Shown here: piece after piece, positions 21,068-29,370 of the stretch
Layout of the letters: every line of letters starts with the position of its first letter
Numbering within the stretch: the first letter of the stretch is position 1
Source: Microcoleus sp. FACHB-672
Lineage (GTDB): Bacteria > Cyanobacteriota > Cyanobacteriia > Cyanobacteriales > Oscillatoriaceae
Assembly: GCF_014695725.1 (NCBI RefSeq)
Contig: NZ_JACJOU010000032.1
Location: 62,001-126,000 of the forward strand
DNA: 64,000 nt
Direction of reading: 5' to 3'
Notes under the pieces: generated by a model
Databases searched by the model: none
The model's input: only the letters and a program-made list of their open reading frames with translations
What the model was told of the DNA's origin: nothing
Translations under genes and position numbers: made by a program

Positions 21068-22684
21068 TTAGTTCCAATTACCAATTAATGTAAACGCAGA
21101 CCAGAAATAGGGATGCGATACATTCACACTTTTCGTCGCCACACCGCTGGGGAGAGTAAGAACTTGCTGGTCTGAACCGCGCAATTGACCTCCCTCCACT
21201 TGAACGGTTCCTGTTAACATAGACAATTGTGCTTGCCGAAGCGCCTCTGCTTTATTCGCTGTTAGTTTCAACTGCTTGTAAAACTCATTCATTAGGGCGA
21301 GTGTGCCGGCATCACTGACATACCAAAGACTTGCTAAAGCCGATTTGATGCCGGCTTGAACGGTTAATCCTGCAAAACCCAATTCAGCCTGTTCATCTCC
21401 CAAGGCAGTTCGGCAAGCACTCAAAACCAGCAGTTCCACCGGCGCTGTAGAAGCTGCATTCCAACCTAATTCTTGGGCAATTTGTGGCAGTTCATTCATC
21501 CGGAGTTTCTCATTCCAAAACTGGATATAAGAATTACTGACATTTCCCGGTTGAAATTCTCCGTGAGTGGCGAGGTGAATAATCTGGAAATGTTGCTGCC
21601 GGTTTAGTAATTTAAAGTTTTCGAGAGTAAACGCTTCATTAAGCAACTTTTGACCGCTCCACTTTCCCCCCTCTCCAACAATTTCAGATAACTCCACCGG
21701 CACTGCCGGCAAAGGATTTTGCTCGGTAAATTCTGAAGCCCCCATTGCTAAAACTTGCGCGTCCTTCAAGTTGATATAACGACTGTCTGTCAGGCCAAAG
21801 CTAGGAATTAAAGCAACTCCATATTTTTCAATGAGAAACTGTTTGCCATCGTGCAAAGCTGCGATTGGCATTGAGCGCAAACCAGCATCCATCGCAAATA
21901 CAATAATATCGATATTATTCGCTTGTAATTCAGGCTCCATCGGAGCGATGATCCACTGATAAAGTTGTTGAGCAGATTTTAAGTAACTGGTGCTGCGGAT
22001 ATTTCTGGGATTGGTAACTTGAGAACGGAACTCTTGGAGAACTTTTTCAAGAGTAGGTCGCTTCGCTTCAGGAGTGAATTTCCGAGCAAATGGTTCATTA
22101 ACTTGTTCAGTAGCCGCCGTTAGGCATTGCGGAAAAATTGTTAAAGTATCCAACCCCTTTTCGCCTGCAAAAATATAATTGATGGCTGGCTTTTTACTCG
22201 TGGCTTGATGGATATTACACAGTGCTTTTGCTATCTCATCAATTGTCGGCGCTTTTCCATAAAGAGGTATGCCAAGTTGATTGCCAAAATCTACTGCTTG
22301 TGCCTCTTCAAATGCCTGGACTACCTGATCCGTCTGTCCACCTTGCACGATCCCCTCAAAACCGCCTCTGTCAACTTCTTTTCCTGCGGTTACTGATGAT
22401 GAGCTAGAAGAGCTAGAGGAGCTAGACGAACTAGATGAACCAGACGAGCTAGACGTTTCTGATCCAGATACTTCTGAGGATTCAATGGTTTGGTTAACAC
22501 CTTGTGAGGGATCTGTAATCGAGGTTTCAGATGAGTTAGATGTTGTCGTTGTCGTATTAGTCATTTCTGGAAGATTCGGAAAGCCATCCGACTGGTTTCC
22601 AATTTGAGTAAGAGCAGGCCCGGCAGCAACTAAAACAAAGACAAAAGCTAAACAAAAATTGCGTAAAAACTTGAATTTTTTCAT
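21068..22684 (-). CDS. Secreted CHAT-domain (caspase-like) protein
   Basis: About 538 residues from the ATG at 22684, opening with a signal peptide (MKKFKFLRNFCLAFVFVLVA, cleavage near AGPALTQ). A Ser/Thr-rich linker with a long poly-serine tract follows (about residues 30-100), then an alpha-helical part, then a C-terminal CHAT domain (clan CD cysteine peptidase fold shared with caspases and separase). The catalytic dyad is intact: His near 373 in HLATHGEF and Cys near 422 in LSACRTALGD. CHAT proteins are often effectors of other systems, but many cyanobacterial ones lie beside TPR or surface proteins with unknown roles. It starts 10 bp after the SLH protein's stop, so the two are cotranscribed and probably both exported. 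Substrate unknown. Confidence 0.9.
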   Translation of the reverse strand: MKKFKFLRNFCLAFVFVLVAAGPALTQIGNQSDGFPNLPEMTNTTTTTSNSSETSITDPSQGVNQTIESSEVSGSETSSSSGSSSSSSSSSSSSSSSVTAGKEVDRGGFEGIVQGGQTDQVVQAFEEAQAVDFGNQLGIPLYGKAPTIDEIAKALCNIHQATSKKPAINYIFAGEKGLDTLTIFPQCLTAATEQVNEPFARKFTPEAKRPTLEKVLQEFRSQVTNPRNIRSTSYLKSAQQLYQWIIAPMEPELQANNIDIIVFAMDAGLRSMPIAALHDGKQFLIEKYGVALIPSFGLTDSRYINLKDAQVLAMGASEFTEQNPLPAVPVELSEIVGEGGKWSGQKLLNEAFTLENFKLLNRQQHFQIIHLATHGEFQPGNVSNSYIQFWNEKLRMNELPQIAQELGWNAASTAPVELLVLSACRTALGDEQAELGFAGLTVQAGIKSALASLWYVSDAGTLALMNEFYKQLKLTANKAEALRQAQLSMLTGTVQVEGGQLRGSDQQVLTLPSGVATKSVNVSHPYFWSAFTLIGNWN

Positions 22685-22694
22685 AGAATTTAAC

Positions 22695-24551
22695 CTATCT
22701 AAAATAAAATCCGTAACCGATACCGAGGATAAATCTTGCCCCATCACCGGCATTGTTCGTAACATCCGTAACTGCCGGCGTAATGACTAAAGGTACATTC
22801 TGGAAAGGAACAAAAGAAACACCTAGTGTTAAATCCTGCCCCGTCCACTCAGCAATTGCATTCACCGGCTGAGCCACTCGCACTGCAACACTGCCGAACA
22901 CACCGATTGTATCTTTATTGTCATTAATATCAAACTCAGAGCGAAATTGCCCATTACCGACTCCCGCAGAAAGATAAAGCCGACTAAAGGGTTTTTCCGT
23001 ACTATCTTGAAGGCGAAACATTTTACTAGCAACGCCATAAACACTGCTGCCGGCATCCGTAAAACCCCAAACAATCGCATTCTGCCACCCAATTGCCACT
23101 GCAAAATCATCGGGAAGGGCACGGTGCAATTTGAAACTGACGCCTCCTCGATCCCCAAAACTATCTGAAAGATTGAAAATAGCAGCCCCAACATCCAAAC
23201 CTACCGCTTTTTGAGCGTTTCCTAATCCAAAACCAACAGCAATTCCACCATCAGATTCGTCAGTGAATCGAGTTCGCGCCTGAAAACCGGCACCAACACC
23301 AACGCTTCTCCAAGATTTACCATAAGCGGATGGGGTAACAGAAGTGGTTCCAGGAGATGCCAGTAATTTCTGTCGTTGTGAAGTATTTGCAACTGGACGA
23401 AGAGGTATTCTTTCTGGTACAAATTGTTCTCGTCCCGGTACAATTGGCTGTGGTGTTAAATTCGGCGCGTCACCGGCACTGCTAGACGTGATGGGCGGAG
23501 GCGGCGTTTGTGGGGGTTCGTAACCCACAATATACTGAGATGCCTTATCAGAAACGCTCAGCTGCGGCAGTGCGCCGGTGTTAGCCAGTGCTTGATAAAT
23601 AAAAGCCGCTACATCTGCCCGTGTGGCAACTTGATTGGGGTTGAGATTTTGCACATTTGGGTAATTAACAATTAGTTGATTTTCAGTGGCAACGGCGATA
23701 CTATTTTGGGCATAGTTGGGAATACTAGAGGCGTCCTGAAACGAGCCAGATAAAATTGTTGTTGTCTCACCCGTTTTTGCCAGATTCAATCCATTAGCTA
23801 GTGAGACTAATACCTCAACACGAGGAATCTTTTGATCGGGCGCAAACACATTATTGGGGTAGCCTTCTAAAAACCCGATGCTGTAGGCTTCCTGAATCGC
23901 ATCATAAGCCCAATAATTCGCCGGCACGTCGGCAAATTGAATCGGGTTACGAACAGAATTTCTGGCAAAAGCTTTTCGGATCAGTGCAGCAAACTGCGCC
24001 CGCGTCACCGGCGCTTCCGGGCGAAACGTCCCATCCGGAAACCCACGAATGATATCCTGAGCGGCAAGGGCTTCGATAAAACTTTGTGCCCAGTGATCCC
24101 GCACATCTGAAAATGTCAATTCTTGCGCCAAAAACTGGGGTGTTTGAGCAACTTGTGGGGCAGTGAGTGCCGGCATCGAGTTAGATAGTTGTCTTACTTC
24201 GCTTTGGCTAGAAGCCGGCACCCTTTGCCCTGCCGGCATCAATAATTCAGCGCCACTGGTTGCAAAGACTTGCAGCAACTCCTGCTTCAAAAGGTGAGGG
24301 TTAGAAATAACCGGCTTAAAAGAAGTGACTTTTTTTGCTGATTCTGCAAAAGATGCCGGTTGAGAAGCGATGAGTGAATTTTGTGATGAAAGAGACGCTG
24401 CAGGTTGCGCTGGTGAAAAAGTCTCTTCATCAAGCAAAGCAGATTGCTCAGGGTTAGCCGGCTGTGCGTGACTTGTTTCAAAACTAACAACAACCGCAGT
24501 AGCACCCATGAGACTCAAGAATATGAGCTTAGAAACCCTAATTTGTGACAT
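22695..24551 (-). CDS. SLH-domain outer-membrane beta-barrel protein
   Basis: About 618 residues from the ATG at 24551 (MSQIRVSKLIFLSLMGATAV, signal peptide ending near SHA). After a Q/A/S-rich region come three SLH repeats: FSDVRDHWAQSFIEALAAQD..., FADVPANYWAYDAIQEAYS..., and a diverged third (FQDASSIPNYAQNSIAVATE...). SLH domains bind cell-wall polymers. A proline-rich linker follows (PPQTPPPPITSS), then about 200 residues of alternating polar/hydrophobic beta strands ending in an aromatic (GIGYGFYFR), typical of an outer-membrane barrel. It is shorter than the usual SLH-OprB porins and the barrel is not clearly OprB. The frame is open 22 codons further upstream, but the signal peptide fixes the start. 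First gene of the pair with the CHAT gene. Confidence 0.88.
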   Translation of the reverse strand: MSQIRVSKLIFLSLMGATAVVVSFETSHAQPANPEQSALLDEETFSPAQPAASLSSQNSLIASQPASFAESAKKVTSFKPVISNPHLLKQELLQVFATSGAELLMPAGQRVPASSQSEVRQLSNSMPALTAPQVAQTPQFLAQELTFSDVRDHWAQSFIEALAAQDIIRGFPDGTFRPEAPVTRAQFAALIRKAFARNSVRNPIQFADVPANYWAYDAIQEAYSIGFLEGYPNNVFAPDQKIPRVEVLVSLANGLNLAKTGETTTILSGSFQDASSIPNYAQNSIAVATENQLIVNYPNVQNLNPNQVATRADVAAFIYQALANTGALPQLSVSDKASQYIVGYEPPQTPPPPITSSSAGDAPNLTPQPIVPGREQFVPERIPLRPVANTSQRQKLLASPGTTSVTPSAYGKSWRSVGVGAGFQARTRFTDESDGGIAVGFGLGNAQKAVGLDVGAAIFNLSDSFGDRGGVSFKLHRALPDDFAVAIGWQNAIVWGFTDAGSSVYGVASKMFRLQDSTEKPFSRLYLSAGVGNGQFRSEFDINDNKDTIGVFGSVAVRVAQPVNAIAEWTGQDLTLGVSFVPFQNVPLVITPAVTDVTNNAGDGARFILGIGYGFYFR

Positions 24552-25086
24552 TGACAATTTATCTAATAACACCGGCAGAAAAAGCGAACTAACATTGGCC
24601 AAAGATAAAAGGTGCACGACAGTCTGGATACACTTACCTGACGATGCGCTTTGCTTGAGCCTGCTTGAGGCTCTGGTCTTATTATTGAATTTCAGTTTAG
24701 TGTTTAGTGGATTTTTAGCTAATGTTTTAATTTTTGGCGCAATTTGGATTCCCTCGCTGTTTCAAAATAAAAGTTTCAACTTTCCTTAGCCGTAAAACCT
24801 TACTGCAAAGCCTGTCTGGAAGCTCACTTAGGGGTGCGGGAACCCTGCTTATCCAATACCAAACCCGAATTCGCTTTACACTTCTTCATCTATCAAGTGC
24901 AATTGCCACCGGCACGTTAAAAAAAATGATCTGGATCACAGGGAATAAAAGCTATTCATCACCCAACCATCAGACAATTATCACCCTTCCTCCCGGCAAT
25001 GGGTCACTTTCTACTAAACAAAAGCCCTCGATACTATGAAACAGGATGCAGTGTACAAACTTAGAACACCTGGAGAGAATTAAAAT
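24552..25086. other. Spacer upstream of the SLH/CHAT operon
   Basis: 535 bp between divergent genes. Open frames here (for example 24508-24789 on the plus strand) run antisense into the SLH signal-peptide region and show no domain or ribosome binding site. It should hold promoters for the SLH gene and for the small gene at 25087; I see no convincing motif or repeat. Confidence 0.5.
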
Positions 25087-25365
25087 ATGAAAACTTGGAA
25101 TGTTTGCTATCACAACTGGTTGATTTTAGCAATGCCTTTAGAAGGCGGATGGGCGATCAAGTGCTTGCCACCAGCGAGACACAAAACCAGTACAAATTGG
25201 CAAGCTTACAAAACCATTGATGAGGGAATGGCCAGTGCGAAAGAATACATCGACCGGACGATTGCGCTTTATGTTCTCGCAGACACGCTTCTGGAACTGT
25301 GCGAAACCGGCAAGATCCAAGAAAATGAATGCCAAGGCTTACTCCTATCTCTTGGCTATTGTTAA
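25087..25365 (+). CDS. Small protein of unknown function
   Basis: A 92-residue protein I do not recognise. It begins MKTWNVCYHNWLILAMPLEG, is Trp/Tyr-rich at the N-terminus, and has a likely helical second half (YKTIDEGMASAKEYIDRTIA ...) ending in a cysteine. No signal peptide or clear membrane helix. A GGAGA about 10 nt before the ATG and ordinary codon use suggest a real gene. It stands alone between the SLH operon and the endolysin-like gene, so context gives no function. Confidence 0.6.
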   Translation: MKTWNVCYHNWLILAMPLEGGWAIKCLPPARHKTSTNWQAYKTIDEGMASAKEYIDRTIALYVLADTLLELCETGKIQENECQGLLLSLGYC

Positions 25366-25612
25366 GCGATTAATGAGTTCAATCTCGCATAATTTGCCTG
25401 CTTGTTGTTAATCGCTTCGGTTAATTACCTTTAATGTGTATTCAAAAGTTATTTAGGTGTGAATGGATGTATGCCTTTGTGAGTCGGCTTTTTGTTCAAA
25501 TTTTAAAAGAGATAGACTTTTATTGTTAAATAAGTATTTATACGGAGATAGCAAAATTTTGTCCCCTTATTCAGCGAGGGACACCGGCATGAACCACCAT
25601 CTCAACAAACGT

Positions 25613-26269
25613 TCAGCTTGCCGTCCGCAGTTCCTCTTGCAACATTTCTTGATAAACTGCCGATAAAGAGCCGGTCATCGAATTGTCTTCGATTCCGTAG
25701 CCTAAACTCGTCCAAGTGCCAGAAAGCAATTTCAACACCTCTTGTAATCTTCCTTGGCGCAGCAGTTCGGGAATGTCCGTTCCCCAAGCCTCAGAGTCAC
25801 TCAGCCAAGCGTAAACCACCGCATCCTGAAACTCTGGCTCAAAACTGTAGGAGTGCCAAAACAAAAACTGGGACGGATCAGGATGGTAGCGTTGTGCCAT
25901 TTCATACCACGTCGTTGTCAGCATCTGATAGCGACCGGCAGCCGTGGTGCAATTGTTCACATTCGGGCCATTGACAATCTTCACACAGAGATCGGGATGA
26001 TCGCTCAAATTCCCAGCATCCTCGCCACCATACAGAACAGAATAAGGTCTGGAAACATTAGACTCACTGGCCGAGATCGTTCGCATCAGCGCTCGAACAT
26101 AGGGATCGCCTCCGCGCATTGCGAGCGGTTGGGGCTTCACAACATAGTCAAAACCCGATTGCGGCCACCGAGCCCCCGGCCAATGCGATAGTAAAAATAC
26201 CAAACCGGCAGCAGTGGCACTGCCGGCAATAATACGCTTGAGTCTGCTCACGTTACTTGTCAGTTCCAA
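25613..26269 (-). CDS. Membrane-anchored lambda-endolysin-like (GH104) muramidase
   Basis: 218 residues. After a short basic start comes one hydrophobic segment (IIAGSATAAGLVFLLSHWPG), then a domain resembling phage lambda endolysin R/GH104 lytic transglycosylases: ALMRTISASESN with the likely catalytic glutamate, YSVLYGGEDAGNLSDHP, TTAAGRYQMLTTTWYEMA, then the C-terminal helices (LLSGTWTSLGYGIEDN). These enzymes cleave glycan strands of peptidoglycan. Here it is a single chromosomal gene with no holin, spanin or phage structural gene nearby, and its N-terminal anchor would place it in the periplasm, so a housekeeping cell-wall role is likelier than lysis. The family call is from motif order, not alignment. 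Confidence 0.82.
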   Translation of the reverse strand: MELTSNVSRLKRIIAGSATAAGLVFLLSHWPGARWPQSGFDYVVKPQPLAMRGGDPYVRALMRTISASESNVSRPYSVLYGGEDAGNLSDHPDLCVKIVNGPNVNNCTTAAGRYQMLTTTWYEMAQRYHPDPSQFLFWHSYSFEPEFQDAVVYAWLSDSEAWGTDIPELLRQGRLQEVLKLLSGTWTSLGYGIEDNSMTGSLSAVYQEMLQEELRTAS

Positions 26270-26345
26270 AACTCACCCTCGTGCGTCACCCGCACGCTTA
26301 CTCAACAAAGGGTGACTTCAGTGGCTGAACGGCAGTTTCCGCAAA

Positions 26346-27005
26346 TCAAGCAACGCTGGCAAATAGCTGCTCAAAGGATTTCTCCGGAGCCTCTGCTGCG
26401 GCAACGACTTCTACAATTTTATTACGGGCTGCCGGTTGAAACAACGCTTCAACACACACCTGTGCCACCTTTGTCCGGGGAATTCTACCATCGAACTGCG
26501 TATCCGCCGAAGACATCTTCACCGGCAAATCATTATCCTCATTCAGAAGGCCACCAGGCCGCACAATTGTGTAAGTCAGGCCACTACTCTGGATATACTC
26601 TTCCGCGCGTTTTTTCCACACCAAAATTAGCCAAAACAAATTCAGCGGATGGAAAAATTGGGAGGTACAGAGGGAAGACACCAAGACAAACTGCTGGATT
26701 CCCTTTGTTTTGGAAAGATCCACTAGATTTTTCGTGCCTTCAAAGTCCACTTTGTAAGGGCCGGTAGGATCGAAACCAGGACTTGCGCCGGTGGCACACA
26801 ACACTACCGTACTGTCGCCAATCGCAGCGCTGAGGCTGTCTGCGTTCAGAACATCGCCAGTGACGAATTCCACCTCTGCCGGCAAAATTTCTCTAGCAGC
26901 CTCTACGTTCCGAACCAAAGCCCGGACGGGAATTTGGCGCTTGACTAACTCTTTGACGATCCGGCGACCTGTTTGGCCGGTAGCTCCTGCTACAAATGCT
27001 TTCAT
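26346..27005 (-). CDS. NAD(P)-binding atypical short-chain dehydrogenase, Ycf39/Tic62-like
   Basis: A 219-residue atypical SDR. It has the N-terminal Rossmann glycine motif GATGQTGRRI, VRALVRN after beta-2, TGDVLNADSL, an interior strand VLCATGA, and LTYTIVRPGGLLNE in the substrate region. It lacks the YxxxK active site of classical SDRs, as is typical of the NAD(P)H-binding/NmrA-like group that includes Ycf39 and Tic62, involved in photosystem assembly or redox-linked regulation. The exact role is unknown. It is separated from the endolysin-like gene by 76 bp on the same strand; cotranscription is possible but the functions look unrelated. Confidence 0.85.
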   Translation of the reverse strand: MKAFVAGATGQTGRRIVKELVKRQIPVRALVRNVEAAREILPAEVEFVTGDVLNADSLSAAIGDSTVVLCATGASPGFDPTGPYKVDFEGTKNLVDLSKTKGIQQFVLVSSLCTSQFFHPLNLFWLILVWKKRAEEYIQSSGLTYTIVRPGGLLNEDNDLPVKMSSADTQFDGRIPRTKVAQVCVEALFQPAARNKIVEVVAAAEAPEKSFEQLFASVA

Positions 27006-27355
27006 AAGTAATTGTTAGTTGTTAGTGGTTAATCGCAACGGGTCAACGCTAAAGTAAAAATCTCTCCTTTTCTTTCTCTGGATAGGGGGGCCATACTCTT
27101 GTTTAAAGATATATGTATTGATAGAGATCACAAACCAGACTGTAATTCAAGCACAAGAGAGCTTTGTAGAACCATCTATGGTGATTGAAACAGGAATTTC
27201 TCAGTACAGCCTCTACTGTTGGTTAGAAATCGCTCAAAACTCGGGCAAAATTACGGATTCCGCTTCCGGGCACAGAAATCTAAAGTAAGAAACAACTGTC
27301 GCCTCACAGCATTCTCAATCTAAGCAAACCGCAGTCATCTCAAGGATAGGGTGTC
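27006..27355. other. Divergent spacer between Ycf39-like and DUF1997 genes
   Basis: 350 bp with promoters expected in both directions. A TTGTTAGTTGTTAGTGGTTA degenerate repeat lies next to the minus-strand start (27010-27030). No other structure or gene is seen. Confidence 0.5.
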
Positions 27356-28099
27356 ATGCAGTCGCAAGCCAGTCAACCTCAAATGTTTCAAGCTCCCAAT
27401 GCCATTTTAGCTCCAGCCTCCATCGCAGTTAGCGAGCAATCAGAAGCCACTTCAGCGGAGGCGGCGGAACCGATCTGGTTTCGCACGCACTTTGTTGGCA
27501 GCATGGTCATGTATGCCGACGCTAAGACAGTTACCAAGTATTTTGACGCCCACCAAGATTGGTTTCGCCGGTGCGCTCATCCGATGAAAGCAGATCCCAT
27601 TGGAGAGAGCGGTTATGCTTTGACAGTCGGACGATTTGGGGCACTTGGCTATCAGGTAGAGCCGAAAGTGGGTCTTAACTTGTTACCGCAGCAAGACGGC
27701 GTTTACCTGATCAAAACGATCCCGGTGCCGAATTATACTCCTCCAGGCTATGAAGTTGACTTTCAAGCCGCCCAAACGTTGGTAGAAGTCCCCGCCGATC
27801 TTTCAGATGCCACACACGGGCAAGCCGACAAACTCAGCAATGCCATGACTCGTGTGGAGTGGAAGTTAGACTTAGCAGTTGGCGTGTGCTTGCCCAAGTT
27901 TATCCGAGCGTTGCCCCAGTCCACGATTCAAAATAATGGGGATCGGTTGTTAGCCCAAATTGTCAAACAAGTGTCGCGCTGCTTAACCCACAAAGTGCAA
28001 GAAGATTTCCACGCGTCTTTAGGCAAGCCGGCGTTGGAATTCTTTAAGAAACAATCTTCTCAGAAGCGAAATGTGGCTACTTGCGAACAGTGTCATTAG
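27356..28099 (+). CDS. DUF1997 family protein
   Basis: A 247-residue protein of the DUF1997 family, conserved in cyanobacteria and plants with no assigned biochemical activity. The conserved core runs from about residue 45 (IWFRTHFVGSMVMYADA) through FGALGYQVEPKVGLNLLPQQ to VSRCLTHKVQEDFHASLG. The first 40 residues are low complexity. The predicted fold is mostly beta, START/SRPBCC-like, which would fit lipid or pigment binding, but that is inference. The C-terminus has a CEQC pair. The ATG follows AAGGATAGGGTGTC, a weak ribosome binding site. Confidence 0.85.
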   Translation: MQSQASQPQMFQAPNAILAPASIAVSEQSEATSAEAAEPIWFRTHFVGSMVMYADAKTVTKYFDAHQDWFRRCAHPMKADPIGESGYALTVGRFGALGYQVEPKVGLNLLPQQDGVYLIKTIPVPNYTPPGYEVDFQAAQTLVEVPADLSDATHGQADKLSNAMTRVEWKLDLAVGVCLPKFIRALPQSTIQNNGDRLLAQIVKQVSRCLTHKVQEDFHASLGKPALEFFKKQSSQKRNVATCEQCH

Positions 28100-28119
28100 G
28101 GCAAGGGGAATTGGGAATG

Positions 28120-28236
28120 GCGCATTGGATCAAAATTCACCAGGGCATAAGGAATCGCGAATAGCGCATTGGATCAGAATTCACCCTCTCCATTCTCCTA
28201 TGCCCCGTGCCCCATGCCCCATGCCCCATGCCCATT
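28120..28236. repeat. Short direct repeats and TGCCCCA heptamer array
   Basis: Two 22-bp copies of GCGCATTGGATCAAAATTCACC (28120-28141 and 28164-28185, one mismatch), then a tandem array of the heptamer TGCCCCR (28201-28236). Heptamer arrays like this are typical spacer elements of filamentous cyanobacteria. The array touches the stop codon of the convergent DUF4079 gene. Confidence 0.8.
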
Positions 28237-28705
28237 ACATTTTGCTGATAATCCTTTGAACAATATCCATGCCGGTTACAGCCTGCCACCCAAACAACCC
28301 CAACAGCGCTAAATTCAGAACGATGTGGGTGTAACGCGCCCAATTTTGTCCTTTTTGCATATAAGGCGACAGGGACGCAGCAACGGCAATGAGTCCCGTC
28401 ATGCCCAAACCGGCCAATAAGTGAGGCCCGATAAATAGCTTACCGTTATTGATATAAGTCACGCCCATGCCGATCAATGTGGTGACAACCATCGCCCCTA
28501 AGAGCACCGAACCGACTTGGTAGTGCTTGACGTTGAACTTACCTTTGATCAGCTCTTTCTTTTTCTCACCGTCTGCGTTGCGAGTGCGCCGGACTAGCAC
28601 ACCCAAATACAGGGCGTAAAGAGAAGCCGCGAACAGCACCCACATCACAATGGGGTGGATAAATTGGCTCCAAACTTTAACTTCTGCCGGGATTTCCAAG
28701 CTCAT
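28235..28705 (-). CDS. DUF4079 membrane protein
   Basis: A 156-residue integral membrane protein of the DUF4079 family, widespread in cyanobacteria and of unknown function. Four hydrophobic segments are visible: FIHPIVMWVLFAASLYALYL (about 16-35), VGSVLLGAMVVTTLIGMG (about 65-83), LLAGLGMTGLIAVAASL (about 96-112) and THIVLNLALLGLFGWQAV (about 126-143). Histidines at membrane faces (FIHP, GPHLL, YTHIV) resemble b-type haem ligands, which some cytochrome b561-like families share, but that is only a suggestion. Convergent with DUF1997. Confidence 0.85.
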   Translation of the reverse strand: MSLEIPAEVKVWSQFIHPIVMWVLFAASLYALYLGVLVRRTRNADGEKKKELIKGKFNVKHYQVGSVLLGAMVVTTLIGMGVTYINNGKLFIGPHLLAGLGMTGLIAVAASLSPYMQKGQNWARYTHIVLNLALLGLFGWQAVTGMDIVQRIISKM

Positions 28706-29370
28706 AGGATTCGGACAATTTTTTAAGGAACTTTATAAAAATTATCATAATCGCTCTCACTTTAGGTGTAGTTGCCATTGCTACTAATTGTGGGTGAACA
28801 TGAGCCGACCCTGAATAGAGTGCCGGCAGCGATACCACCGGCTCTTTCTTCGCCCTCCCACTTAATTTGCCACAGCAGCATCAGCAGGATAGGCGATAGA
28901 GCGATAATTTCGATTGAACCTGAGTAGAGTAGAATGAAGAGTTTTTCTAGGGAAATCGAACGATCTCTTCCTCTAGAACTTCCAGAAGCAAATGAGTCAA
29001 CGCCACATTTTTGATCCCCAACTCACTCCTCTACTCACTCTCCTTAAGAGGAGTAGTCGAAATATCTAACTTTGGTTGGGTGGACGAAAATTAAATCCGC
29101 TGCAAAATTAAAGTATTCAAGTTTTTTTTACCGCTTGAAAAATAACCCAATGTAACTCTGACTTGTCGGCTCTCACGCCTCTGTGATGAATCGTTGACGA
29201 GCATAATTTCCATGAGTAAGGTAATTTTGTTTGAGCCGATTCTCGACCTAAAGTGTGAACAATGCCTCTCAGAGTTCTATGAAAAATATTTGGGACACTC
29301 GTTTTGAGCTAATTTAGCTCTGCACTGATTTAAATATCAATCAAATTATTTTCCTGAAGGAGAACTCAAC
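28706..29370. other. 665 bp spacer before the hemerythrin gene
   Basis: No credible gene. A short hairpin-like stretch (AGAGTGCCGG...CCGGCTCTTTCTT, about 28817-28850) and an imperfect palindrome near 29030-29057 are the only structures seen. GAAGGAG just before 29371 is the ribosome binding site of the next gene. The promoter of that gene should be here but no clear motif stands out. Confidence 0.45.

Noticed and set aside
24508-24789. Plus-strand open frame over the start of the SLH gene
   Set aside because: It is antisense to the SLH signal peptide and has no motif; the SLH gene explains the region.
25613-26269. Prophage remnant suggested by the endolysin-like gene
   Set aside because: No holin, structural, integrase or attachment-site features around it; membrane anchor favours a host role.
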